Shown: positions 48,720 through 59,880 of the stretch, one piece after another
Layout of the letters: every line of letters starts with the position of its first letter
Position numbering within the stretch: position 1 is the first letter of the stretch
NCBI GenBank assembly: GCA_950022655.1
Contig: OX465580.1
Location: forward strand, 95,994,797 to 96,058,796
Length of the DNA stretch: 64,000 nt
Source: Alentia gelatinosa
Taxonomy: Eukaryota; Annelida; Polychaeta; Phyllodocida; Polynoidae
Reading direction: 5' to 3'
Notes under the pieces: generated by a model
What the model saw: only the letters and a program-made list of their open reading frames with translations
Told to the model about the DNA's origin: nothing
The model's database searches: none
Made by a program: the position numbers and the translations under genes

Positions 48720-49130
48720 ATTAGGGACAGTGGACGACATAGCTTGTGGTGGCAGAGAAAAGGTGTTAGGTGTGTGTGACTGCGTGTGTAGCGGGATGGC
48801 GGGGAGGGGCAGCGCCCCGTGCCTGGGCGTGCCGTACATGCCCCGGCGATGAGACCGGAGTTCACATGCCGCAGGCACGGGGGCAACCGCCTGCCTCTGA
48901 CCGCCACCTGCCAGTGTGTGGGTGGGCGTGTCATACCTGGTACACACAGGCCGCTGTCCTGCTGCAGGCCGGTGGCGGTGGTGGGTGGCCGGGGGCGTTG
49001 TCCACTGTGGGCACCCTACGTCCGCGCGGCGCCGACCTGACCGGCCCACCAGTCGACCGTCCGACACCTTGGCAGCTGCTCCCACCTCTCACCCAGGGGC
49101 CACCTGCCGAGGTCTGACGCGCCGCCAACA
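48720..49130. other. GC-rich, CpG-rich island in the intergenic space
   Basis: About 400 bp with far higher G+C than the flanks lie between the 3' ends of SF3A3 and hnRNP R/Q. Open frames exist on both strands (up to 137 codons), but they overlap and match nothing I know. It is either a promoter of an unseen transcript or a compositional patch. Confidence 0.4.
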
Positions 49131-49903
49131 TTTTTCATTTCTTTTTCTCAAAAATCTTTTTAGCATCATTTACGTAAATTAAGGTTCGATGCACCAGTAA
49201 GGATTTTAAACGAAACCCCTAAAAGGTTCATCTACAGACTTCATACCATAATTCTTTTCCCTTTTTTTTTAAAAAGAAAAGGATCACACTTTCCGTTTAT
49301 CCTTTAGTGAAATAATTTGGGGTAGAAATTTTCAAACTATTAACTGAATCAATTCCATCAAAAGTTTCTCGATCTAAAGAACATGTTGGCATGTTGTTCT
49401 CGGGGGTCGGGGGGAAGAAAAACAAAGAACAGAATATTAGTGAGCAAATATACAGCTGTGGTCTTCACAGAAATACGTTTCACCGGCTGGTTGAAAATCT
49501 GGCTATTTTCGGTTGGCCTGTGAATACAGTACTTCCGGAGGACTGCTTTTTTTCTGGGGTTTCCGTGTTGTAGCCTCTTATTCTTCATTTGTTTTTCTTG
49601 TGTGGATACATTTTCTTTTTTTCTGTACCAATTTAAATTGAGGACTCAAGGTCTAGGGACAATTGCAAGAGGGGACAACACGGATGTCCTGAAAGGGAAA
49701 TATTAAACATCCTAACAGTGGACATTTATCCATCAGCATATTTCATTTGAAATTCAAAGTAGTTTTTGGAATTGTTTTGCAGGGGGCTTTTGGGGTCATT
49801 TCTTCAAACCTTAGAAATTCCACGTCTTTTTGACAATTACAAAAAGAAAAAATGAAAACTGTGCCCGGAGACGTCCATGCTTTTTACTTGTAAAATCTTT
49901 TAC

Positions 49904-49909
49904 TTTATT
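49904..49909 (-). terminator. SYNCRIP/HNRNPR: Candidate distal polyadenylation signal AATAAA for hnRNP R/Q
   Basis: The plus strand reads TTTATT, so AATAAA is on the minus strand, about 800 bases after the hnRNP stop. Which signal is used needs transcript data. Confidence 0.4.
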
Positions 49910-50450
49910 AGCCATGATCGGAGGGTGGTACACCAAATCAAAATGCACGAGTCGAGCCAAATAAGAGACGCATCGAGGGAAACGCGTTCACATCTCTTTC
50001 TTGCATACTGCTACGCTGATGTAGGCAAGTCACAAAGAACTATGGGTTTACTACACACACTATTATGAGAAATACTTCATATACAAAATGAACAATATCG
50101 AATAATTACGGTCATTCTACACGTTTTGTCTAATAAAAGAAATCATGAATAGGTCTCTCCCAAGATTTTCGTCCATGCCAAACTTCCAAAATATGTCTGA
50201 ATCAACAAAGAACCAATACGCTTCATGTCTTTAGAGAACTGTGCAGTTAGTGCAATATGTGATTCGATTTCATTTTTTTGTGTTTGCTTTATATCTCTCA
50301 AGACGTAAAGGATGCCTTTGGAAGTTAGATGGGTCTCCTTTCAAGTGTAATCCTTCAAAGCGCATCGAATCGATGCACCACCCAATATGGGAGGCCAAGA
50401 TGCAGCTGTTGTTGTTTGAACTGTCATCCATTCGAGTAATTTCTCCACTA

Positions 50451-50456
50451 TTTAAT
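50451..50456 (-). terminator. SYNCRIP/HNRNPR: Candidate polyadenylation signal ATTAAA for hnRNP R/Q
   Basis: The minus strand reads ATTAAA about 250 bases after the stop codon. A second candidate, a canonical AATAAA, is at 49909-49904, about 800 bases after the stop. Both could be used. Confidence 0.4.
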
Positions 50457-50703
50457 GAGACTACTGGGGATAGACTCATGGTCAATGTTTGTGGGGCAAC
50501 CATTTCAAGAGTACTCCAGGCATGGCGAGTTTCAGTTTGGTCTTTCAGTGGAGAGAATTTTGAACACAGCCGAGACACAAATGTGCCGAATGTGTAGAGG
50601 TATGGATATTTATATACCAACAATTTTTGTTGGATCGGGGCATACTCTGTGGTTGCCAGTCGTTAAAACGACTGTCAACTATTGGTTGAAAGATGGAATT
50701 AGA

Positions 50704-51039
50704 TTAACCCCACTGCTGGCTGTACGAATCCTGGTACCACTGCGAATCGTATCCTCCCGACTGGTTCAATGGTTGTTGGGCGATCGGCTGGGCTCCCCAG
50801 TTGCCATCGGTGTTGCGTTTTTTGGTCATTCCTTGGCTGTGATCGCCGCCGATTTTGCGTTTGCCGCCGCCGCGCTGCTGTGCCCCACGACCTCCTGCCA
50901 TGCCACCACCACCTCGACTGCCGCTATTGCCACCGCGAGCCATACCACCACGCATTCCTCTAGCGCCACGGCTTCCACGGGCTGCCGGTGTCGCGCCGCC
51001 ACGGCCGCCACGCGGGGGTGCGCCACCACGGCCCCGGCC
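50704..51039 (-). CDS. SYNCRIP/HNRNPR: hnRNP R/Q terminal exon: RGG box and NLS
   Basis: After AATTTTGCAG the exon encodes a long RGG/GRG repeat tract ([15 protein letters not shown]...), then [19 protein letters not shown] (basic NLS). It ends [12 protein letters not shown]...QQWG at TAA 50706-50704. The C-terminal [11 protein letters not shown] and QQW signatures are diagnostic of hnRNP Q/R. Confidence 0.95.
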   Translation of the reverse strand, partial: GRGRGGAPPRGGRGGATPAARGSRGARGMRGGMARGGNSGSRGGGGMAGGRGAQQRGGGKRKIGGDHSQGMTKKRNTDGNWGAQPIAQQPLNQSGGYDSQWYQDSYSQQWG

Positions 51040-54000
51040 CTGCAAAATTAGCGCCAAAGGTCTGTAACCAGCTGTTAGTGCCTCTCTACTCTACAACCGG
51101 GGCATCAAAGTCACAACGAATATAGACGAATTTCAAATCAATTTAGAAAGGAGGGCGAGTGGTTGGTAGGAGGCCAAAGAAAACCAAAACAGGCAAATCT
51201 TAATGTTAATTCTTAATTATATTGTTATGAAGAATTGGTTGTTCCAGTGACACGTGGAAGGAACACATAGGGTGTTACAGAAAGACAGCACACAAGTACA
51301 CAAAACGGGAAAGTCTGATACGACAGGTCTGCACCCTGAGAGTTCCCGCTACAACCTTACATGTAGGAGTCTCATGACAGTCGTGATCAAGTATTTGACA
51401 TCAGCTAGCATGTAACTATGTGACATGATGGTGTTATGTGCATTTTAATAATATATGCGTAAATATGACAAGATTCATAAGCTAGACTGACAATTCCTAA
51501 AAGAATTCCTTCTTTTCCAATTGTTGTGTGCGGTGCGACTTTTTTTAAACTTGTGTAAAATTTGCAAATATTCACAAATTTTACTCGTTTATTATCAGCT
51601 TAACTCACCTATACCTTAGTGTTTAAAAAGAAAACACTGTAAACGAAAATTCACCTACAGGTGGTGGTGGAGGGGGTGGTCCGCCTCTGCCTCGGCCTCG
51701 TGGTCCCGGTCCGTAACCACTGCTATAGCCTTCATAGTAGTCATCATAACCACCATAGTAGTCATCGTAGTAGGGATCGGCATAACCACCTCGGTAGTCG
51801 CCATAACCATAGTAGTCATAGTCGTAGTCTGGAAAAAATTTGTCCAGAATGTGTCAAGAGCGTGATACTTTTTCAAAGATTTTGACATGTTTTTCGGGGG
51901 TCAATTTTTAAAACGGTAACATTTACCCATGCATCACGTCTCTTTTTCTCTGCCCAATTTTGACAGCAAACCACACACAGTATGAAATGTGAACAGTTTG
52001 AATTTGGAACCAAATTAAAAAATTTGGATGGAAAAAAATAAATGTTACTAGCTAAGAATATACACACACGCACACAACGGAGATTAGAAATCAAATTTCA
52101 TGCAATTCGCTATCGATTTAAAGACACTACTGGCGAGTGGTGGCAACGAAAACTTAAAGACTGAAGGATTCTCAGTTTTAGATTATGGCAGCCATGTCCC
52201 ATGTTACCTCAGTTGCTCTCAGCAAGGGCAGACCACCCCCACTGTACAATGCTGCTAGACAAAACTCGCACGATGAAACCTACCTCCACGGAAACCACCC
52301 CGTCCAGGGGGAGGGGGGCGCATCATCCGACCGCGTCCTGGGGGTGGTGGCGGGCCCATCCGACCAGGTGGTCCGGGCGGCGCGTAGTAAGGATCGTCGT
52401 AATCCAACCTGCATCGATAAGGACAATGTCCTCACTCAGTCATCTCTCTATGGAGTTTCTATTTCTTTCAAAGTGTAGTCTACCCCTCCCACTTATTATA
52501 TCGGTTAACTCTATCATAAATTCGATAACCTCAATAAATTAGCAATTTCAGATTTCAGATGCTATTTGTAAATGCTCCTATCATCTAACCCCACCAACAC
52601 GGTTGTTTGCTAAGTATATTATAAAATCATTATGAACCACAGGCAGGGACGTCAGTTGAAGACAGAAAATAGTTGGAAATATTCATGTGAATTTACTGCC
52701 TCAAAAAGACTGAGAAAGTATGGAAAACATATCAATATCATGGAATAGGACTGAGGCTGTTTTGGGTGGAACCCAATTTTATTGGCATACATGAGCATCA
52801 ATTTATACTTCGTTTTATATAATAGAAATAATTCTTATAATCTGGAAATGAAAACCACTTCCATGGAAAAGTGATAACTGACATCCCTGTCATACAGGAA
52901 TACATCAATGAATCATACTGCATATTGGTTGGTGTGAAACACCATTGATAGTTCAACGTTCTATGTTTGGTGAATTATTTTCTTCCCAACATTTGCGAGT
53001 GGCTAGTAAAATCTCGCAAAGATAATACTGTGCCTCGAAGGTAGAATGTTATTTCCCTAACACGAAGCATCAATGCCTCGTGCCATTTATGGGAATTTAG
53101 GCAACGTAGTATAATACATTTGCAGGAATAATACATTTGGATGCGTCCACTAACAGCACTGCTAATACTAGTAAACTACTAAAGCTAAACAAATGGACAT
53201 CTCGAATATATCACTCTTTCGTCAGTACCCTTTCAATTGCAACATGGATCAGGACCTCTAGAATCAGCATTGGCTACGTAGGAACTACCTGCATTGAGAC
53301 GATTCGGTACGTAGGAACTACCAATTGGAGCGACGAATATTTCATGTGCACGGTCATGCAGGATATCACTCACCCGTATCCTCTGCCACCCATCATCATC
53401 ATCCGTTGCGTTTGCTCTCTTTTCCGCTTCTCTTTTTGTCTGTTTTCTGATGGTGGCTTTGCTAAGGATATTTGCATCTCTGTTTCTCCCAGTGCCTGTA
53501 GAGATCAAAATCATTCTTTGTGTCCACAAGATCTTTTGCATTCATGGAAAAGTACGATTCCACCGACAACTTAATAATGTGTAATTTCTACCACACATAA
53601 AATTCTATGAAAATCAAGGAAAACACTTAAAAAACAGGCGCCTAATAATGCAAATCTATAATACCGCAGACATAAATGGTGTCCTCGAAAATGTGTAAAG
53701 AAATTCCTCCTTCAGGGTCAAACTGCTATCACTAGTGACTCAATTTTACGCTCCCAACTTCTATGAAATTGATCGACTCCCGCGTGTTATCATGAATTTT
53801 TTTTCAGCAGGTACATATTTGGAAAGTAATTGCTAGGTACGACTTAGTTGGGGAATACAGTGGACAACACGTTAAAGATTGAACCTACCTTCCCGTTCAA
53901 TTCATTCATGGCTTTTACGGCACATTCCCGTTCTTCAAAGTGAATGAATCCGTAGTCTTTGATCTTCTTTACCCGTTCGATCTTTCCGAAAGGCTCAAAC

Positions 54001-57000
54001 TTTTCCTTTAGTTGTTCTTCTGTGATATCTGATTTGAGGTTTCGTACATATAATACCTTCACCTGAAACAAATTTTAGTATGTTTATGTATGGGGCATTG
54101 AATGTATCAATTATTGCAATATCTAACCATCTAACCATCCTAAATTTCAGATGCCATAGTTCTACGAATAACCCTTTCAGATATGATGTACCTGAATGAG
54201 AACACGGATTTATCCGCTTTCACAATTTATCAATTTAGATAGTGAAGTTAAATATTTCATTCTAGTTTCCAGTCAATAATGTCGCCACCCTCCAAATCTG
54301 TTTCTAGGCCCCTACCTTAGACATTGTATCATCGTCTGGTTCCTCAATGGGATCTGCCCAGTCTACGATGATATCACACCCCCAGACCTTTATCCGCCCC
54401 GTGGATAGTCGTCGTTTGGCGAGTGATGCTGATTTGTGTGTGTCGTATTCTAGGAAGGCGAAGCCTCTGTTTTTCTTTTTAGGGTCGTCGGGTGAACTGT
54501 AGATTATTACGTCTGTTAAGCCATCTGAAAGAGACATTTGAATGTGATTACAATAAATAACGGTAGCAGTAATTAAACTGCCTTTTCTCGATTCTTACTA
54601 AACTCATTCTTTAAAACGCACAAGATTCGCCCATGCCGGAAGTTGATTACTCATGTTTATCCGCCAAAATGTGTTTTGTTCAGTTATGGTTATCTAAGAT
54701 GAAATGACGGATTTATTTTAAATTGCATTGCATACTTTACTCGATTAAGTAATGATTTTTTAAAACGATGTTTGATACAAGTTAGGCGGAATTAGTTCGT
54801 TCTCGAATATCTAGACACTCATTCTGTAACACCAGGACACTATGTTTATCAAAGGGGACACCTTGAAAGGATTTCCTTAAATGGGTTGAAAGTGAATGCC
54901 AACATGAAATAAACTAATCCCGACCATCCATGTATCGGACAGATTGTCTCCGCGAAAATAGGACGGAACATTAGAAATTCACGGCATGGCTTTGTGGTTA
55001 CCTATCGGTTTCGTGTATCCGTCCAATCTAACTTTATTTAAGGGAACCTAGTTATTAGCTGTAAGATTTATCTTCGTCTGAAAAATACTCCTCCATTCCA
55101 ACTATGTGTACACGACACCGGGACACTTACAATCAAAATCAAAGTAATCTCACCTTCTGTGATTTTTTTGAACTCTTCAAAGATTTCTTGTTTGCTTTTG
55201 CTCTTAGGAATGTTTCCAACGAACAACCGCAAATTGGCTACTGAGATGTTCACTTTCAAGTGCTTGCCTTTCCTGATTTCGTAATTGTCGAGCTAGAATA
55301 AAAACATCAAGAATATTAGCAAGTTGGCCATGGTAGATAGTCAGATATTTGCTGATTGTGACTACATGAATTTAGTAATCAGGCACGTCTCCGCTAAAAT
55401 TTTGAAATAAAAATCAAACATCAAAGCAAGTATTGAGGGTTGTTCGTGCCCCATGCTCTTCTCTATCGATTTACCTAATGTACACGCACATGTACTTGTT
55501 AAGTAGATTTTTTTTTGATACACTACATTAACGTCTCCACTGAATATATATTCGCGTCAAGGATAAGAGCTATTATAATTTAATATCCAACATTTCAGTG
55601 ATTTCTTTGTTATCCAACATTTCAGTGATTTCTTTGTTATCACAATTTTCTAGACGCGGCGATTTGTAATTCCTGATAATAAAGAGGTGGGGATGGTCAC
55701 TTTACCTGCCTGACACCTTCGTGTGCCCCATCTTTTTCTGTAAACGTGACGAAGCAGAAGCCTCTGTTGAGTCCAGTCATCGGATCCATCATTAACCGTA
55801 GATCCCAGATTGTGCCACACTTTTCAAATAATGGGATTAGTTCGTCCTCGAATATATCTTTGGGTATTTTGCCAGCAAACACCTGCAAGAGTCAAGCAGA
55901 GACCACTGATGTATTGGTGAGACAAATACAAACTTCAATACAAATACAAACAAGTATGCAAGATACACTTCTTAAATAAATTGGAGTCCTGTCTAAATTA
56001 AGCAAAAGCAGTTTAAAGAATAGCAAGGCACAGATGGTATCAAGTTATCCTACAGGGACTTCAATTTGGGTTATATTTTTCACGTGGAATTTACTGCATC
56101 AGAAACAAAAATAAACATTGAAAACACATCATCGTTCTCCAGGGAATGGGTATCGGTGTGTAGGGAGGTTTGAAACACTTTTTATTGGTGGATGAGGCAC
56201 ATTTCAATCTCTTTGTTTTACCCAAGTAAAAATGAATTTGATACCTAAGTTTATCGAAAACTGCCATATCTGTATTATAGTAGGCATAAGCGTCCGGGAA
56301 ATTGCTAACAAATCAGGTGAAATCGGCAGGGGTTTATGGATCGTCTTGCTTCCCAGAGGGTTCCAGTTAGTGTCCCCATTAGGGCAGTGGGGCAAGTCCC
56401 GTCTGTCAGGTTTCCATCTGCCCCCCAATTCTCCCCCTTCGTTTATCTCCCATCTCGCTTTAGATTGCGACAAATGTTACTCCTGAAAAACCCCTATCCC
56501 AACTTTGTGAAACGTACCTCGTGTCCTGCACCAGGTTGAACATTGGTGTCCCAGTCGGGTGGAGGGCCGCCATATTTTCGTTGACCTGTCGTAACATCTA
56601 ACGAATAACCAGTCCGCTCCAAAATTTCCTGAAACACAATGTCAAACATGTTTTTAAAGAAAATTAACTTTCATGATACCTACCACGCACGCCCCTTGAG
56701 ATAATACAACTGCCCAAAGTTTCCTTTTTCCCTGGTTGATTGTCCGATGCTATTCACAGGTCTGTATTCCCAAAGAGTATCCATGTACATACGGTCCCAT
56801 TACTTATTCATTAGTGTAAAGACAATCTTACATCATTCGCTTGCTCTCATAAAACAATATAATTGCTAAGGTTTGGATGGTACAGCCTAACACAGCTGGC
56901 CATGGGAAAAGTCTACATTTTCGTGTATCTACCCACATTCATTTGGGTTGAAATATACAAAAGCGAGTCAATTTTCCCGTTTACATGACATGTTTTATAC

Positions 57001-57850
57001 CCGGTACCTACCTTGAGTTTCGCCTCGTCGGGTCCCTTCTTGGGGCCGATAGCACCGTCAGCGCCTCCAGGCATTTTGTTCTTTTGTCTGTACGTTTTCA
57101 TAACACCACACAAGTAAGCTGATTTGTTGCCTACATGTTCTAGGTTGCTCTCTGCGAACTGCTTGAGTACCGCCACACCTCCGTCCGGCGGGAATTCTTT
57201 GAGGGCATCCAGCGCCCTCTCGTCTAAGTCTGTGTGAGACAACAAACCTGCAAACCCGAAAGATTCAGAGAATATTAGTTAGAATCAAATACACATCAAA
57301 ATACAGTTCTAATGTTCGGCCATGTTCCTAGAGCACGAACAAGCCTATTTTATCATGATTATTATACAAGAAACATATTGTAGATCCAAATTTCAAGCGA
57401 TTCAACGGCTTTTTTACCATAAAGGGAAATTGTTACCGTCGCATCAAACTAGCTACTCCCTAATATAAGCAAAGTACAACGCACTTTAAAGTGAATCCAT
57501 AACAATGTAGCAAATTTCTTGAACTAGATTTCTTCACTGCAGATAAATCCAAGAAAAAAGACAAAGTCCCACTTGGATTCCAGAGACGCCGGGAGCTGGG
57601 CGGGCTATATATTCAATTCAAGACACTCACCTGATTTGTATATTTTGTCGAGTTCTGTAGCAACTTTTGCATTTATCCCGTAGTCTATCAGCTTCTGGTA
57701 GTCTTCAGTGTGTTCTACTTCTGGTGTTTCTTCTGTTGATTCTTTCTCTTTTTCTTCTTCTTTCTTCTCTTTCTCTGGTTCTTCTTTCGTCTTTTCTTCC
57801 TCTTTTACTACTACCGGGTCCATGGCGTCGGTTTCACCGTTTTCTGCCAT
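50704..57850 (-). CDS. SYNCRIP/HNRNPR: hnRNP R/Q (Syncrip) orthologue, complete coding sequence, 11 coding exons
   Basis: This is an RNA-binding protein of the hnRNP R / hnRNP Q family, which acts in splicing, mRNA transport, stability and translation in nucleus and cytoplasm. Coding exons on the minus strand are 57850-57631, 57247-57012, 56628-56518, 55882-55706, 55292-55154, 54524-54316, 54062-53889, 53495-53374, 52408-52284, 51828-51659 and 51039-50704. They join in frame to 672 residues; the vertebrate proteins have about 620-635. The domains are an acidic/Lys-rich N-terminus (1-50), the conserved N-terminal unit (about 50-130), RRM1 (190-265; RNP2 VFAGKI, RNP1 RGFCFVTF), RRM2 (271-350; [14 protein letters not shown]), RRM3 (368-435; [14 protein letters not shown]), a Tyr/Gly-rich low-complexity stretch (505-545), RGG boxes, and a KRK-type basic NLS near the C-terminus. 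The start at 57850 is an ATGG just after an acceptor, in frame with the conserved parts. The Q/R split is probably vertebrate-specific, so either name is apt. Confidence 0.96.
51659..51828 (-). CDS. SYNCRIP/HNRNPR: hnRNP R/Q exon: Tyr-rich (prion-like) segment
   Basis: The exon encodes a [27 protein letters not shown]... stretch followed by GPRGRGRGG and seven Pro. A Tyr/Gly/Asp-rich region sits in the same place in vertebrate hnRNP Q/R and is a candidate phase-separation domain. Confidence 0.93.
52284..52408 (-). CDS. SYNCRIP/HNRNPR: hnRNP R/Q exon: Pro/Gly-rich linker
   Basis: The exon encodes [41 protein letters not shown], a low-complexity Pro/Gly/Arg segment. The acceptor is CGATGCAG and the donor GGAG|GTAGGT, with phases compatible with both neighbours. 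Confidence 0.9.
53374..53495 (-). CDS. SYNCRIP/HNRNPR: hnRNP R/Q exon: [18 protein letters not shown]
   Basis: The exon encodes [35 protein letters not shown] and GGRGY. It is the end of RRM3 plus the basic linker typical of hnRNP Q/R, with a run of four Met before the Gly-rich tail. Confidence 0.93.
53889..54062 (-). CDS. SYNCRIP/HNRNPR: hnRNP R/Q exon: RRM3
   Basis: The exon encodes [58 protein letters not shown], which is most of RRM3 with both RNP motifs. Confidence 0.96.
54316..54524 (-). CDS. SYNCRIP/HNRNPR: hnRNP R/Q exon: core of RRM2
   Basis: The exon completes an Asp codon and encodes [26 protein letters not shown], then [20 protein letters not shown]. The junction gives ITE-D-GLTDV, one residue longer than vertebrate TEGLTDV. 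Confidence 0.95.
55154..55292 (-). CDS. SYNCRIP/HNRNPR: hnRNP R/Q exon: end of RRM1 and start of RRM2
   Basis: The exon encodes [38 protein letters not shown] and EEFKKITE, ending in phase 1. LFVGNI is the RNP2 of RRM2. Confidence 0.95.
55584..55637. repeat. 27-bp perfect tandem duplication in an hnRNP R/Q intron
   Basis: The unit TATCCAACATTTCAGTGATT TCTTTGT occurs twice head to tail. Perfect identity suggests a recent duplication. It contains a TTTCAG sequence on the plus strand, which is antisense to the gene. Confidence 0.85.
55706..55882 (-). CDS. SYNCRIP/HNRNPR: hnRNP R/Q exon: RRM1
   Basis: The exon encodes [20 protein letters not shown] and continues to [22 protein letters not shown]. 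It therefore holds both RNP motifs of RRM1, in phase 0 at both ends. Confidence 0.96.
56518..56628 (-). CDS. SYNCRIP/HNRNPR: hnRNP R/Q exon: [21 protein letters not shown]
   Basis: This exon encodes [37 protein letters not shown], in phase 0 at both ends. It lies outside any reported long open frame and was found by its TTTCAG acceptor and GTACGT donor. It is the linker just before RRM1. Confidence 0.94.
57012..57247 (-). CDS. SYNCRIP/HNRNPR: hnRNP R/Q exon: conserved N-terminal domain
   Basis: The exon encodes [37 protein letters not shown] and KGPDEAKLK, matching hnRNP Q/R (residues 74-152 here). The region is the N-terminal RNA-recognition unit that precedes the RRMs. Confidence 0.95.
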
Positions 57851-57855
57851 GGCCA
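57631..57855 (-). CDS. SYNCRIP/HNRNPR: hnRNP R/Q first coding exon (acidic N-terminus)
   Basis: The exon begins after TATTTTCAG at 57855 and the ATG is at 57850-57848. It encodes [20 protein letters not shown], a Lys/Glu-rich run, and [20 protein letters not shown]. The last motif opens the conserved N-terminal domain. It ends in phase 1 before GTGAGT. Confidence 0.93.
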
Positions 57856-58924
57856 CTGAAAATAAATATTTTTTACCTCCGTTAGCTCAAGTGTCCTGGG
57901 AAGCAACATTAATCAATATTTGATTTAACCTCAAGTGTAATGGATAATTTTGTCGACATGAGGATAATTTGTGTACACGATCCGATATTACATCTCTTAA
58001 TTATTATGCCTAATTTCCCAAACAACCACACCTTCAGACCATCACACCTTCAGAACATAGGCGTGTTAGAGCACATTGGCTAAGTCGGGTATAATCAAAC
58101 GTATGCAGTAATTGATAACTAAATACTGCAAAAGGGCGTACCAATTACTAGTCGATCCTGCAACGAACGAATCCAAAAGTTCTCCGATGTGTAATCCAAA
58201 ATATTACTCGAGGATGAACTGGCAGTGTTTATCACTTGCACGCGTGGGCTGCAAGCCGCCAACTGGGGTTACCCACGCTGCAGCTGGCTCAAGTCTTTGT
58301 CCCCCGACGAACAAAGTAACAATCACCGAGTCGGTGACGCTTTAAACAAAGGCGTCGGCGTAGCGTCACTAAGGGAATAGCCCCGAGCCACACGCTGCCC
58401 TAAGAAACAAACTGCAACAAACCTCACCAAACCATCATTATCTAATAAAAGAAATGCAAATTCCCACTTGTTCGGCACACCGTCCGTGAAAAGTGTCCCA
58501 AGTCTGATGGTTAGCGATAGGACGCGGTTCCCGCCACGGAAAAAGTGGGTCAGGAACATGCGCCATGGAGCACCACACAGGTGCCGTCATATTTGAATTT
58601 ACTACGAAGCGCAGCGTAAATGAGCACATTGCGTGTATAAACAAACGTGTATGTACTGTTTTTGTAGCAAATTTTGTACCAGAAAACATAGAGATCACAG
58701 TGGATTTGAAAGTGGATATCGTAACGCTTTCAAATTCACGATTTTCACGATGCACGAAAGGTTTAGCTCAGGCTGGCTTCCCCGAGATGGACATTTTTGA
58801 GGTGCCTGGTAAACAACGGTGATTTTTGGCTGGGCGCCACCTAACGCATTGGTGCATGCGTACAAAAATTGTATCAAAATGACCTGTATGTGTTCACAAA
58901 ATCGAATATATAGCTCTTACTTAC

Positions 58925-58985
58925 CAGAAACGAGATGGATAGGAAAAGAAGAGGAAAATAAATTAGGTGAGCCGGCCTCCTATTG
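58925..58985 (-). other. SYNCRIP/HNRNPR: Probable non-coding first exon of hnRNP R/Q
   Basis: The first coding exon starts with only five bases of leader after an acceptor, so an upstream 5'UTR exon must exist. On the minus strand a perfect donor, CTG|GTAAGTAAG, ends at 58925, about 1.07 kb upstream of that acceptor. The transcription start, and hence the far end given here, is only estimated. Confidence 0.45.
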
Positions 58986-59452
58986 AAATGTACGATGCGC
59001 CGAACAAAATGGCCGGTACACACGTGAATACGCTACAGGTTTTCCCGCTAACGCGCACGGGTTCAAAAGTCCTCATCTAATTTGCATACGTAAATAAGTG
59101 TTGCGTTAACTAAGCTATTCTACATATATGCCATTTGATTATTCAATCACATTACTGGTAAAGGTTCCTCCATGTATTTAGTAGTGCCAAATTTAGTTAC
59201 TTAAGTTAAGGTTGAGTAGTTAAGTTTAGAAAACGAAATGACTGGGTTCGAGGCTAGGATTATGAATATTCAATACGTTTGCCGGAAGCTCCGCGCACCT
59301 GCTAGCTATCAGTCAGCGGCGCTGCGACCCAACAGCTTGTCCCAGTTCGGAGGCTGTGGTAGCTTTGGGCTCAGATTGCAAACAAGCGATTGTTTGGGAT
59401 CTTGCCTGAGCGTTTCGAGGTCGGATACCGACCAAAGAGCTCTATGACAATC
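58926..59452. promoter_or_regulatory. Divergent promoter region between hnRNP R/Q and the JmjC gene
   Basis: The inferred first exon of hnRNP R/Q and the start codon of the JmjC gene face away from each other about 530 bases apart, with no repeat between them. The region has CpGs and a CAAAATGGCCGG sequence near 59005 that resembles a YY1 site. No clear TATA box is visible, which fits a housekeeping bidirectional promoter. This rests on position rather than on a proven element. Confidence 0.5.
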
Positions 59453-59880
59453 ATGGAGAGACTGATGCACTGCCTGGCTGTGGCTTTCATTGTTGTGTTG
59501 CTGTTAGTTTGCTCATGTGTTGATGGTGACGTTGCATCTGGCAAGACGAGTGGGAAATTTGGATTTGTTGGTGACCGCTTTCCACGACTGGATGAAGTCA
59601 ATGGATTTCCGAACAGTCGGGATTTTTTTGAAAAATATGTACACACTTCCAAACCGCTCATAATGAGAGGGGCGGCTACGATATCCCCAGCATTTGAATT
59701 GTGGCAAAATGACGATTACTTTCTGAATCAGGAATTACCTGAAGATGAGGGAGTTACAGTTGAGACGATGAAAAAGGAAAACCGAACCCAAGAGACCTTC
59801 GATCTTAGTTTTAAAGAATTCCTGAAATCGTATAGAAATACTGAAATGTACATGGTCAATCACGTACCTGATTACCTTGG
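59453..59880 (+). CDS. JmjC oxygenase exon 1: signal peptide and N-terminal region
   Basis: The exon runs from the start codon to HVPDYLG, ending in phase 2 at CTTGG|GTAAGT. It contains the hydrophobic leader and one N-glycosylation sequon (NRT), which fits passage through the ER. Confidence 0.85.

Noticed and set aside
48672..49117. Frames of 137 and 115 codons in the GC-rich island
   Set aside because: They overlap on opposite strands, with composition-driven residues and no homologue or splice sites.
50455..51057. A 198-codon plus-strand frame and other frames opposite the last hnRNP exon
   Set aside because: They are shadows of the GC-rich RGG-coding exon, whose own strand matches hnRNP R/Q perfectly.
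52185..52542. Plus-strand frames of 97 and 113 codons
   Set aside because: They lie opposite the Pro/Gly-rich hnRNP exon and have no homologue.
56204..56473. An 89-codon minus-strand frame as an alternative hnRNP exon before RRM1
   Set aside because: The only acceptor lies about 30 bases from the preceding donor, too close for an intron, and the frame resembles nothing in hnRNP Q/R.
58565..58822. An 85-codon plus-strand frame in the first intron of hnRNP R/Q
   Set aside because: The start context is good, but no homologue or splice signal was found and the reverse strand is equally open.
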